From assembly GCA_035649635.1 (NCBI GenBank), contig DASRJE010000157.1, positions 1 through 64,000 on the forward strand: a stretch of 64,000 bases of DNA, given 5' to 3'. The notes below the pieces were generated by a model. The model ran no database searches. It was given only the letters and a program-made list of their open reading frames with translations, and was not told where the DNA came from. The stretch's first letter is position 1. Every line of letters begins with the position of its first letter. A program made the position numbers and the translations under genes. The DNA is from Gp6-AA40 sp035649635 (GTDB taxonomy: Bacteria > Acidobacteriota > Vicinamibacteria > Vicinamibacterales > UBA2999). Of the stretch, positions 55,628 through 63,521 are shown in pieces.

Positions 55628-56359
55628 TTACTCACGACGCGCTTCATCGGTCGGCTGGTTCGGAACCCGCGATGGCGTTTCGTCTTCTTCGGTTGCGACA
55701 CGGAACTTGCGCATCGCCTCGCCGAGGCTGATCGGGTTGTCGCCGGTCATCTGCGCCTTCAGGTCCCCGAACGAGATGTCGTGGTTTCGCGACTGTTGAA
55801 GCGCCGCAATGAACTGTCCCTTATTGCGGAATCCGTCGGCCGCCTCCTCGAGGGTCATGCCGGACGGCAGCATCGACTCGAGGCGCGCACGCTGCTGCGG
55901 ATTCATTTTGGCGACAAAGGACGCGCCGTCGCGGTCCGAACGACCTCGCCCGCGTCCTCCACTCCGCGGTTCCTGGTCGTCGTCGGCATCGCCGCCACCG
56001 CCTGCACTTCCGTCACCGCGGCCACCGGCGTTCTCTACCGGCGACTTACCCGCATTACCTCGATCATCGCCAGCATTGCCTCGACTTCCACCGCCCGTAT
56101 TCTTGCCCCGGTCCCCCGCGTGACCCGGTGTCGCCCCCTGTTTGCTTCGGCCCTTACCGGATTGGCCCGGCGTCACACCTGCGTTGCCACTCTTTCCGCC
56201 ACCGCTGTTGCTGACGCCGACGGTCGGGCCGCCGCTCCCCGCTCTGGCGATCTGTGGACCATGTCCGGCCGGCCCATGCCCTCGTCCCTGGGCCTCAATC
56301 AACGAACCCGTCGCGAAACAGGCCGCGGCGACTACCATCACGAGCCGAGACATTTTCAT
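55628..56359 (-). CDS. Secreted Gly-rich protein with conserved C-terminal helical domain
   Basis: 243 residues from the ATG at 56359 (MKMSRLVMVVAAAC...), with GGAGGG upstream. Signal peptide, then a ~110-residue low-complexity Gly/Asn/Asp/Arg region (repeats of GNAG, GDRG, GRGRG). A helical C-terminal domain follows: MNPQQRARLESMLPSGMTLEEAADGFRNKGQFIAALQQSRN, then FGDLKAQMTGDNPISLGEAMRKF. The C-terminal domain looks structured and is probably the functional part. No known function. Alone on the minus strand here. Confidence 0.65.
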   Translation of the reverse strand: MKMSRLVMVVAAACFATGSLIEAQGRGHGPAGHGPQIARAGSGGPTVGVSNSGGGKSGNAGVTPGQSGKGRSKQGATPGHAGDRGKNTGGGSRGNAGDDRGNAGKSPVENAGGRGDGSAGGGGDADDDQEPRSGGRGRGRSDRDGASFVAKMNPQQRARLESMLPSGMTLEEAADGFRNKGQFIAALQQSRNHDISFGDLKAQMTGDNPISLGEAMRKFRVATEEDETPSRVPNQPTDEARRE

Positions 56360-57052
56360 CGCCTTTCCCTCCATGACATGCATGTCAAGCGTGATGAGCA
56401 ACATTGCTGCCCAGGATTACGCTCGTTCTCGTCGTTCCAGTTGGCAACAACTGCACGTGGATTCACTCGCTGAACAGACCTATCCACCCGTCAGCGATCC
56501 CTGCATGGGGACATTAGTCGCCTTGCGACGAATCGACACAGACTTTTCCAAGCGCGAGTCGTCTATAAGCTGCGCCTGGTTCTGAGCCGACACACCCACG
56601 CGCCACTCTCGAGCACGTGAACCGAACTGCCGCGAGCCGTGACGCGGAAGGGGTCTTTTCGCGATGTGCCGGTGGGTCGAGTGAAGAACCAAGCAAGTGT
56701 GTTTCATGGGCAAAAGTCTGCTTGCCCGCAGACGGCAGTCTGGACAGATTCGGACCAATCCCGCGATGGGTTCTCCAAGCGTGGGCGCATTCCCGTGAGA
56801 AGACATGAACCGATGAAGCGTCGTGTGATCGTGGCGTGTCGGTTGCACCATCCGTGGTATGGCAACCAGCCCGCTGTCGGCGTATCGAGTCGCAGAGGCG
56901 AGAATTCCCTTCTGCGTCAGTGTCGTCACGTCGGTGCCGCGCTGACACGTTCACGAGAAGGCTAGCAGTAGTGTTCGATGAAAAGCGGTTACTCGAAGGA
57001 CCGGTAAATCACCTTCGTTGCAGCCACGCCTGATTATTAGAGAGGAGCACTT
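56360..57052. other. About 690 bases without a supported gene
   Basis: Open frames on both strands lack family resemblance and start signals. The leader of the minus-strand Gly-rich gene lies at the left end. A good Shine-Dalgarno (GAGAGGAGC) at the right end belongs to the small gene at 57053. Otherwise I see nothing; it may be decayed coding sequence. Confidence 0.4.
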
Positions 57053-57196
57053 ATGAACGCCGTTCGGCTCGCGTGGCGTCCCATTCCATCGGCGCAAATG
57101 CGTCGATCATTATTGTCGATACCCATCGCGGTAGTGAGTTACGCAGTAACGAAAACGATACTGGCAATCGCCGCGTTCCTCTTGGCCAGTTCGTGA
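57053..57196 (+). CDS. 47-residue putative membrane peptide
   Basis: ATG at 57053 is preceded by AGAGAGGAGC with optimal spacing. Sequence: basic N-terminus (MNAVRLAWRPIPSAQMRR), one hydrophobic stretch (SIPIAVVSYAVTKTILAIAAFLLASS), then TGA. It could also be an uncleaved signal-like peptide or a leader peptide. No family known. Confidence 0.4.
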   Translation: MNAVRLAWRPIPSAQMRRSLLSIPIAVVSYAVTKTILAIAAFLLASS

Positions 57197-57268
57197 GGCA
57201 CGCTAGCAGCCCCAATCCAAAACGGCTCACGACAGACTGACCCACAACGGCCCCGCCGTCGCCCAACG

Positions 57269-57292
57269 GTCTTCGGACTGTCCTCTTTGTGT
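57269..57292 (+). repeat. Second copy of the TTCG terminator loop and 3' arm
   Basis: These 24 bases are identical to 51827-51850 (GTC-TTCG-GACTGTCC... TTTGTGT). The 5' arm has diverged, leaving only a four-base stem. It lies downstream of the small gene at 57053 and is likely a decayed or partial duplicate of the terminator. Confidence 0.6.
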
Positions 57293-57333
57293 GTACTTCC
57301 GGGCGGCAGCGGATTCCTGCACCCGCGACGTCA

Positions 57334-58083
57334 TCATTGCGCCGGACCCAGTTCCCTTACGATTGGCTTGGCACCGTCGCTATCGATGAACCCGAAATCA
57401 ATCGGCCAATTTACAACGCCGGAATCCAAACCGAAGCTCGTTGCGAAATCACGACTCACGTCCACAGCGAGGCGGAACATCGCCCTGGCGTCATCGGCGC
57501 TGACGTTCGTACACGAGCGGACTGCTCCCACCTCTGGTCGCTCGATCAGCGGCGATGGAATCGGGGCCCGTCCCAGCGTGAGCGCAACGACCGCGTCGGT
57601 TTCGCCAATCAGGAGCTTGCAGCCGGTCACCTTCTCTACTATTGTGGCGACGTTCCGGCGGAGCGACACCCCCAGCGAGTAAATCACCGCTTTGCCGTTT
57701 TCCAGGCCGGTCACGATGAGGCGCTGCTCGTCGGTCGCTCGAAGAAGAGCGCGAGCCTCCTGCGGGTAATTGGCGCCGACTTGGCGCACGAGCGCCCTTC
57801 CGATTCGTTCCGTCAGGGTCCGCAGCGGCAGGTCCGGCTGCTTGCGAAACTCGCTCTCGCAGGTTTCATTCACAGCATCGATCGTGTTGAAAACACGGCT
57901 CGTCGCTCCGTCCTCCACGATCCAGCGGGTAATCCCAGTGACCCCGGCATATACGCTTTGCCCGCAGGCGGTGAATTTCGGCGCCGAAGTGACGGCGAAA
58001 TCGGTGGTGCCACGCTGTCGCACGGCCGTGTCTGCGCCAACGACGATTCCCGAAACCGTGACGAATACGCCAATCAGGGACAC
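57334..58083 (-). CDS. Proteasome-like (Ntn-hydrolase fold) protein of unknown function
   Basis: 249 residues, GTG start at 58083. The N-terminus resembles proteasome beta subunits: FVTVSGIVVGADTAVRQRG (the strand-turn with Asp equivalent to D17), SAPKFTACGQSVYAGVTGI (Lys equivalent to K33, then a Y-A-G strand). Later helices NTIDAVNETC and ERIGRALVRQVG fit. The N-terminal Thr nucleophile is not evident at the start; Ser2 would be exposed if Met1 is removed. Possibly a secreted or pseudo-enzyme relative. Function unknown. Confidence 0.55.
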   Translation of the reverse strand: MSLIGVFVTVSGIVVGADTAVRQRGTTDFAVTSAPKFTACGQSVYAGVTGITRWIVEDGATSRVFNTIDAVNETCESEFRKQPDLPLRTLTERIGRALVRQVGANYPQEARALLRATDEQRLIVTGLENGKAVIYSLGVSLRRNVATIVEKVTGCKLLIGETDAVVALTLGRAPIPSPLIERPEVGAVRSCTNVSADDARAMFRLAVDVSRDFATSFGLDSGVVNWPIDFGFIDSDGAKPIVRELGPAQ

Positions 58084-58289
58084 GTCAACCGCCTTGTCGC
58101 TGACTGGAGCCCGACAGTGCCTCGCGGGGTAAAAGCAATGATCATGGTGCTGGGAGGCGTTGGAACTGAGTCAGCCCTGCGCGGCGCTTGAGATCATGAG
58201 CGAGCGTTGGCCTGCCGAGCCGAAACCCACGGTGATGACTCGAGACGGCCCACCGTCGCGGCTTCGCCGCTGCATTCACGAGCGAAGGT

Positions 58290-58364
58290 TGGTGGGCGCG
58301 GGTGGAATCGAACCACCGACCCCTCGCGTGTGAAGCGAATGCTCTACCGCTGAGCCACGCGCCC
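58290..58364 (-). tRNA. tRNA-Val (anticodon CAC)
   Basis: Full cloverleaf on the minus strand: acceptor GGGCGCG/CGCGCCC, D-arm GCTC-AGCGGTA-GAGC, anticodon stem TTCGC/GCGAG (one G-T pair) with loop TTCACAC (anticodon CAC), T-arm GGTGG-TTCGATT-CCACC, discriminator A and encoded CCA. 75 bases. Decodes GUG. It stands alone, between the proteasome-like gene and upp. Confidence 0.95.
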
Positions 58365-58443
58365 GACCGAACTCTCAGTCTAACTCGGCCGAGTAATACA
58401 GGACAACCGGAGTGCTAGATCCTGGAAGTTCGAGGTTGGGCTC

Positions 58444-58485
58444 GACGCCCCGAATCCCGAGCCCCGGATCTCGAGTCCCGAAGCT
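58444..58485. repeat. Heptanucleotide short tandem repeat (CGAGTCC family), six units
   Basis: Units CGACGCC, CGAATCC, CGAGCCC, CGGATCT, CGAGTCC, CGAAGCT, lying between tRNA-Val and the end of upp and touching the upp stop codon. Related to 49811-49838. Confidence 0.7.
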
Positions 58486-59092
58486 ACGTCCCATACAGCC
58501 GATCACCGAAGTCGCCAAGACCAGGGACGATGAACTTGTGCGCATTCAGTTCCTTGTCCACGACCGGCGTGTAGATATCCACGTCGGGATGTCGCGCCTG
58601 AAGCGCCGCGACCCCTTCGGGCGCCGAGATGACGCACACCATGGCGATGTTCCGGGCGCCTGCCGCTTTCACCAGATCGACCGCGGCCACGGCGCTCCCG
58701 CCCGTGGCCAGCATCGGATCCACCATCAGCACGTGGCTTTGCGCCAGGCCGGCTGGCAGCTTCGAGTAGTAGCGCGAGGCAACCGCCGTCGCCTCGTCTC
58801 GCTGCAGCCCTATGTGGCCCACCCGTGCCGACGGAACCAGTTGGAGGACCGGTTCGAGCATGCTGAGGCCGGCGCGCAGCACCGGCACGACGACGATGTC
58901 GCTGCGGAGGACCCGGCCGGGCGCAGGACCGAGCGGAGTTGTGACAGTTGTGACAACCGTGGGTACCGAGCGAAGCGCCTCGGCGGCCAGGAGCAGGCTG
59001 ATTCGGGTGGCGGCGCGACGGAATGCCGAAGGTGGGGTAGCGATATCACGCAACTCCACGAGCGCGTCGTGCACCAACGGGTGCTCAATCAT
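58484..59092 (-). CDS. upp: Uracil phosphoribosyltransferase
   Basis: 202 residues from the ATG at 59092 (a GTG at 59101 would add three residues and match the usual N-terminus a little better). HPLVHDALVELRD, VVPVLRAGLSMLEPVLQLVPSARVGHIG, PRPP loop MVDPMLATGGSAVAAVDLVK and C-terminal PGLGDFGDRLYGT are diagnostic. Converts uracil and PRPP to UMP. Divergent from the amidohydrolase gene (60-base spacer). Confidence 0.95.
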   Translation of the reverse strand: MIEHPLVHDALVELRDIATPPSAFRRAATRISLLLAAEALRSVPTVVTTVTTPLGPAPGRVLRSDIVVVPVLRAGLSMLEPVLQLVPSARVGHIGLQRDEATAVASRYYSKLPAGLAQSHVLMVDPMLATGGSAVAAVDLVKAAGARNIAMVCVISAPEGVAALQARHPDVDIYTPVVDKELNAHKFIVPGLGDFGDRLYGT

Positions 59093-59152
59093 GTGCAGGG
59101 GCACAGTGGAAATACTACTCTGATAGCGATCGACCACCGTTAGAATCCCCTT

Positions 59153-60565
59153 ATGCGCACCCGGCTCCCCGCCGCGGCCGCCATTGCCCTGGCGGTGATG
59201 GTCGTTGTGTCCGCTCAGACTGCCCCGCGCGACGTCGACCTGGTGGTGACCGGCGGTACAGTCGTCACCGTTGACTCCGCGGGTCGCGTCATTCAATCAG
59301 GTGCAGTTGCCATCGCTGGCGGCGAGATCGCGGCCGTCGACACCGCGGATGCCGTGGCCAGGCAGTTCCGAGGGCGCGAAACCATCGATGCATCCGGTCA
59401 AATCGTGTTGCCGGGTCTGGTCAACACACATACGCACGCGCCGATGGTGCTCTATCGCGGACTCGCCGACGATCTGCCGCTGATGGAGTGGTTGAACAAT
59501 TACATCTTCCCGGCCGAGTCGAAGACAGTCTCCCCTGAGTTCGTGCGTGCGGGCACCAGGCTCGCCGCACTCGAAATGATCGAATCGGGTACGACGACGT
59601 TCGCGGACATGTATTACTTCGAGGAGGAGATCGCTCGCGAGACGCGACGCGCCGGTTTGCGAGGCGTGCTCGGCCAGACCATCATCCAGTTCCCGGTGGC
59701 TGACGCCAAGACACCGGCGGACGCGCTTGCCCGCGCCGACGCGTTCATCAACGCGTTCGAGAGCGACCCGCTGATCACGCCCGCGGTTGCGCCGCATGCG
59801 ATCTACACGCTCGATGGTCCGACGCTGAAAGCGGCGCGGGAGTTGTCGAAACGTTACAACGTGCCCACGCTGATCCACCTCGCTGAATCGAGGGAAGAAA
59901 CACAGGTCGCCCAGGAACGGCGGGCGTCGTCACCGGTCGCGTATCTCGAGGGGCTTGGATTCCTCGGTCCTGGCGTACTGGCCGCGCACGGCGTATGGGT
60001 CAATGACGCGGACATTCAGGTGCTGAGGATGCGAGGCGTGAGTGTCTCGCACAACCCGGAAAGCAACATGAAAACGGCGAGTGGGGCCGCTCCGATTCCG
60101 GCGTACTTGCGCGCTGGTGTCACCGTCGGCCTCGGCACCGATGGCGCCGCCAGTAACAACGATCTCGACATGTTCGAGGCGATGCGTGTGGCCGCATTGC
60201 TTCACAAACACCAGGCTGGCGACCCCACGGTCCTTAGCGCGCGTACAGTTCTCGAAATGGCGACGATTCGTGGAGCCCGCGCGCTCGGCCTCGATGCCCG
60301 CATCGGCTCGCTCGAACCAAAGAAACGCGCAGATCTCATCACGGTTGCCGCGTCCGGGGCCCGGCAGACGCCGATGTACGATCCGCTGTCCCATCTCGTC
60401 TATGTGATCCATGGCGACGATGTGCGAAATACGATCGTGAACGGCAGGGTACTGATGCGGGACCGCAAGGTGCTGACGCTCGACGAAGCGGCCATCATCG
60501 CCGAAGCGCGATCGTGGGCGGACAAGGTTCGCGCCGCCGTGAAGCCTGGGGTGATCAGTCGCTGA
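59153..60565 (+). CDS. Secreted amidohydrolase, MTA/SAH-deaminase (MtaD/TrzN)-like
   Basis: 470 residues. Signal peptide MRTRLPAAAAIALAVMVVVSAQ, unusual for this mostly cytosolic family. Metal ligands: NTHTHAPM, HLAES (third His), HGVWV, and Asp in GTDGAASNNDLDMFEAMR. DLVVTGGTVVTVD and FLGPGVLAAHG blocks fit the methylthioadenosine / adenosylhomocysteine deaminase group. Likely deaminates a purine-like compound in the periplasm. Convergent with hpt, the last 11 bases overlapping. Confidence 0.88.
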   Translation: MRTRLPAAAAIALAVMVVVSAQTAPRDVDLVVTGGTVVTVDSAGRVIQSGAVAIAGGEIAAVDTADAVARQFRGRETIDASGQIVLPGLVNTHTHAPMVLYRGLADDLPLMEWLNNYIFPAESKTVSPEFVRAGTRLAALEMIESGTTTFADMYYFEEEIARETRRAGLRGVLGQTIIQFPVADAKTPADALARADAFINAFESDPLITPAVAPHAIYTLDGPTLKAARELSKRYNVPTLIHLAESREETQVAQERRASSPVAYLEGLGFLGPGVLAAHGVWVNDADIQVLRMRGVSVSHNPESNMKTASGAAPIPAYLRAGVTVGLGTDGAASNNDLDMFEAMRVAALLHKHQAGDPTVLSARTVLEMATIRGARALGLDARIGSLEPKKRADLITVAASGARQTPMYDPLSHLVYVIHGDDVRNTIVNGRVLMRDRKVLTLDEAAIIAEARSWADKVRAAVKPGVISR

Positions 60566-61061
60566 CGACGGCGAGGTGGGGCAGGTTACGGTGACGCTCG
60601 CCTGAATCGAGCCCATACCCGACGACGAACACGTCGTCGATCGTGAACCCTATGTAATCAACCGACACGTTGGTCTGCCGGCGCGATGGCTTGCTCAGAA
60701 GACAGGCGGTCTTCAGGCTGCGCGGGCCGCGTGCGCGCAAGATCTCCTGCAAGTACGCCAGCGTCAGCCCGGTGTCGACGATGTCTTCGACGATGACGAC
60801 GGCGCGCCCCTCGAGTCCGGAATCGAGATCTTTCATGAGGCGAACCTGTCCCGACGAGCGAGTGCTCAGGCCGTAGCTCGAGACCGCCATGAAGTCGAGA
60901 GTGACCTCGCACGTCATCGCACGCACCAGGTCGGCGAGGAACATGAACGCGCCCTTGAGCACGCACACTATGTGCACGCCGTCGGGATGGTCGGTTGAGA
61001 TCTCGCGGGCGAGGTCGGCGACGCGTTGTTGAAGTATTTCCTCGGTGATGAGCGTCTGCAT
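60555..61061 (-). CDS. hpt: Hypoxanthine phosphoribosyltransferase
   Basis: 168 residues from the ATG at 61061. MQTLITEEILQQRVADLA, VCVLKGAFMFLADLVR, PRPP loop VIVEDIVDTGLTL and VDYIGFTIDDVFVVGYGLD match bacterial HPRT (about 175-180). Salvages hypoxanthine and guanine to IMP/GMP. Divergent from the RpiB-like gene. Confidence 0.94.
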   Translation of the reverse strand: MQTLITEEILQQRVADLAREISTDHPDGVHIVCVLKGAFMFLADLVRAMTCEVTLDFMAVSSYGLSTRSSGQVRLMKDLDSGLEGRAVVIVEDIVDTGLTLAYLQEILRARGPRSLKTACLLSKPSRRQTNVSVDYIGFTIDDVFVVGYGLDSGERHRNLPHLAVVSD

Positions 61062-61195
61062 GCCTTGAGTGGTCGTGCCTGGCTCGCCGGGTGCGGCCCG
61101 CATACGGGCCGCACATGCCAGCGCTGCCTTGTCGTGTCGCGTCGCGACGCGACGTTGGCGGTGGCGGACTGCCAAGGGTAACATAGCGCCGGATC

Positions 61196-61831
61196 GTGAA
61201 ACGTTTTCAGATGATCACCGAAGCCGACGCACGCGTGCTCGAGTCCGGCAGCACGATCATGCTGGTCGCTGGTGGTCACATCACGCCGCTCGCGCAGGAC
61301 ACGCTGCGGGCGCGGCGCATCTCAGTGGTCCGCGAAGGCAGCGATCCGGACGCAACGGACCTGGCACCCGCCGCGACGATACGCACGGTGGCGATCGCTG
61401 GTGACCATACGGCGCTGGCGCTCAAGGCGGCGATCGTGCAACACCTGCGCGGCAGGGGTGTCACCGCACACGATCTGGGCACATCGACGAGCGACCCGGT
61501 CGATTATCCCGATACCGCCGCGACGGCAGCCGTAACCGTCGCGCGCGGAGAGGCGGACGCCGCAATCGTGATCGATGGCGCCGGCCTGGGCTCGACGATC
61601 GCGGCCAACAAGGTACCCGGTGCCCGGGCCGCGATGTGTCTCAACGAAACGCTGGCACGCTACGCGCGCCAGCACAATGGCGCGAACGTGCTGGCGCTGG
61701 GCTCAACGCTGGTCAGCAAAGATGAAGCCATCGCCATCGTCGATACGTTCATCGACACGCCGATGCGCGAGGCGCGCTACATCAGGCGACTGGCCAAGAT
61801 TCGCGATCTCGAACGCCACCCGCGCAGTTGA
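61196..61831 (+). CDS. RpiB/LacA/LacB-family sugar-phosphate isomerase-like protein with N-terminal extension
   Basis: 211 residues. Residues from about 64 are the RpiB fold: VAIAGDHTALALKAAIVQHLRGRG, DYPDTAATAAV, AANKVPGARAAMC and HNGANVLALGSTLV. The E. coli-type active-site Cys (CGTGIG) is replaced by Asp here (VIDGAGLG), as in LacA-like subunits, so ribose-5-phosphate isomerase activity is not assured. A ~60-residue N-terminal domain (ITEADARVLESGSTIMLVAGGHITPLAQDTLR) is absent from classical RpiB. Overlaps deoC (TGATG). Confidence 0.8.
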   Translation: MKRFQMITEADARVLESGSTIMLVAGGHITPLAQDTLRARRISVVREGSDPDATDLAPAATIRTVAIAGDHTALALKAAIVQHLRGRGVTAHDLGTSTSDPVDYPDTAATAAVTVARGEADAAIVIDGAGLGSTIAANKVPGARAAMCLNETLARYARQHNGANVLALGSTLVSKDEAIAIVDTFIDTPMREARYIRRLAKIRDLERHPRS

Positions 61832-62703
61832 TGTCTGTCGAACTCGAGCGTCTCATCCAGATCATCGTCGAGGAGTTGGCCGCGACCGGCGCGGTACGCG
61901 CGCCCGTACGCTGCTCCTGTCACTCGGTTCTTTACGAATGCTGCCCGAGCCGGGTCGCCCCCGTTGTCCAGGCGGGAGCCAGCCGGCTGGGGTTGCACGC
62001 GGTTGGCGGCGGTGCAGGCGATGTCGCAACCATGATCGACCACACGCTGCTGAAGCCGGACGCCACGAAGGCCGAGATCGAGACGCTGTGCCGCGAGGCG
62101 ATTCAGTATGGATTTGCCAGCGTATGCGTGAACCCCACCTGGGTGGCGACATGCGCACGCCTGGTGCGGGGGAGTGCTGTAGCCGTCTGTTCCGTCGTCG
62201 GATTTCCACTTGGCGCCACGACCGCGGATACGAAGCAGTACGAAACACGCCGGGCCATCTTCGATGGCGCGCAGGAAATCGACATGGTCATCAATGTCGG
62301 GGCATTGAAGTCTGGCGACCTGAATCTGGTGGAGCGCGACATCCGAGCCGTGACATCAGCGTGTCGCGAGTCGAGTGTGCTGAGCAAGGTCATCATCGAA
62401 ACGGCACTCCTCACGGACGAAGAAAAGATCACGGCCTGCACGCTTGCCAAGGCCGCGGCGGCTGATTTCGTGAAAACCTCGACCGGCTTCGGGCCCGGCG
62501 GCGCAACCGCCGAAGACGTCGCGCTGATGCGGCGAGTTGTTGGCGAGGACATGGGCATCAAAGCATCGGGCGGGGTTCGCACGCTCGAGGGCGTCAAGAC
62601 GATGGTGGCCGCCGGCGCCACCCGCATCGGCGCCAGCGCCGGCGTCCGCATCGTTCAGCAGTCGCGCGGCCAGCAACCAGCAGCAGTTACGAAGGGATAT
62701 TAG
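61831..62703 (+). CDS. deoC: Deoxyribose-phosphate aldolase with N-terminal helix and Cys cluster
   Basis: 290 residues from the ATG at 61831. Residues ~66-285 are the class I aldolase barrel: TMIDHTLLKPDATKAEIE, VCVNPTWV, CSVVGFPLGATTADTK, EIDMVINVGALKSGD, VIIETALLTDEEK, Schiff-base Lys in ADFVKTSTGFGPGGAT and IKASGGVRT. Splits deoxyribose-5-P to acetaldehyde and glyceraldehyde-3-P. The first ~60 residues are extra: amphipathic helix VELERLIQIIVEELAA and Cys28, Cys30, Cys37, Cys38 (CSC-H-x5-CC). The helix resembles bacterial-microcompartment encapsulation peptides (inference). Overlaps the RpiB-like gene by one base. Confidence 0.93.
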   Translation: MSVELERLIQIIVEELAATGAVRAPVRCSCHSVLYECCPSRVAPVVQAGASRLGLHAVGGGAGDVATMIDHTLLKPDATKAEIETLCREAIQYGFASVCVNPTWVATCARLVRGSAVAVCSVVGFPLGATTADTKQYETRRAIFDGAQEIDMVINVGALKSGDLNLVERDIRAVTSACRESSVLSKVIIETALLTDEEKITACTLAKAAAADFVKTSTGFGPGGATAEDVALMRRVVGEDMGIKASGGVRTLEGVKTMVAAGATRIGASAGVRIVQQSRGQQPAAVTKGY

Positions 62704-62705
62704 CA

Positions 62706-63521
62706 ATGATGAAAGTCATCCGGCAGACACGGTGGCTGTTGACGTTGGCGACGGTCGTTTCGTTGGGTTCGGTGGTCAACGTGCAGTCGCCCGCGGCGAA
62801 GCTGGCGCCTACCGGGACGCTGCGCGCCGTGTTTCTGGGCGGCAACCCGGTCCAAGGGCGAGTCGATGCGAAGACCGGTGAGGTGACAGGGACCGTACCG
62901 GACCTCGCGCGGGAACTAGCGAGGAAGCTTGGTGTGCCAGCGGCTATCGTGTCAGCGCCCAACGCAGGCGCCGTGATTGGTGCGCTGACGAACGGGACAG
63001 CGGACATCGGGTTCCTCGCCTATGACGAGATGCGGGCACGTGAAGTCGAGTTTGGTCCCGCCTTCGTCGTGATGGCGAACAGCTATCTGGTCAAAGCCTC
63101 GTCACCGATCCGCGCGAGCCGGGATGTCGACCGCGAGGGAGTAACCGTGGCCGCCGTCAAGGGACAGACGCAGGAGCATTTCGTCAGCAGCGCGATGAAG
63201 CGTGCCCGCGTGCGGGTGTTGGACGTCATGCCTCCACAGGCAGAAGTCGACATGCTCCTCACGAGCGGCGAGGTGGATGCCTTTGCCATCAATCGCCAGC
63301 GCGCTCTGGAGGCTGAAACGGCATCAGCCGGCCGGCTGCGCGCGCTTTCAGACAGCTTTCTCGATGTCGATCAATCTGTCGTGGTCGCCAAAGGGAACGC
63401 TACGCGGCTGGAGACTCTCGAGCACCTCGTCGCGGAGATACGCGCGTCGGGTCTTATCAAGCAGTCGATCGAGCGCGCCAGGCTGGTCGGCGTTGATGTT
63501 GCGCCAGCCAGGAAGAGGTAG
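62706..63521 (+). CDS. Periplasmic solute-binding protein, family 3 type
   Basis: 271 residues, start ATG at 62706 or 62709. Signal peptide (RQTRWLLTLATVVSLGSVVNVQS). Body: LRAVFLGGNP, GTVPDLARELARKLGVPAAIV, LTNGTADIGFLAYDEMRAREVEFGPAFV, and VAAVKGQTQEHFV, the two-lobe SBP_bac_3 layout. It could serve an ABC importer for a small amino-acid-like ligand, but no permease or ATPase gene is visible, so it may act as an orphan sensor. Three bases after deoC, probably the same transcript. Confidence 0.8.
   Translation: MMKVIRQTRWLLTLATVVSLGSVVNVQSPAAKLAPTGTLRAVFLGGNPVQGRVDAKTGEVTGTVPDLARELARKLGVPAAIVSAPNAGAVIGALTNGTADIGFLAYDEMRAREVEFGPAFVVMANSYLVKASSPIRASRDVDREGVTVAAVKGQTQEHFVSSAMKRARVRVLDVMPPQAEVDMLLTSGEVDAFAINRQRALEAETASAGRLRALSDSFLDVDQSVVVAKGNATRLETLEHLVAEIRASGLIKQSIERARLVGVDVAPARKR

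Noticed and set aside
57289..58191. A 300-residue plus-strand frame opposite the proteasome-like gene
   Set aside because: The minus strand carries Ntn-fold signatures and a better amino-acid composition; the plus frame has none.
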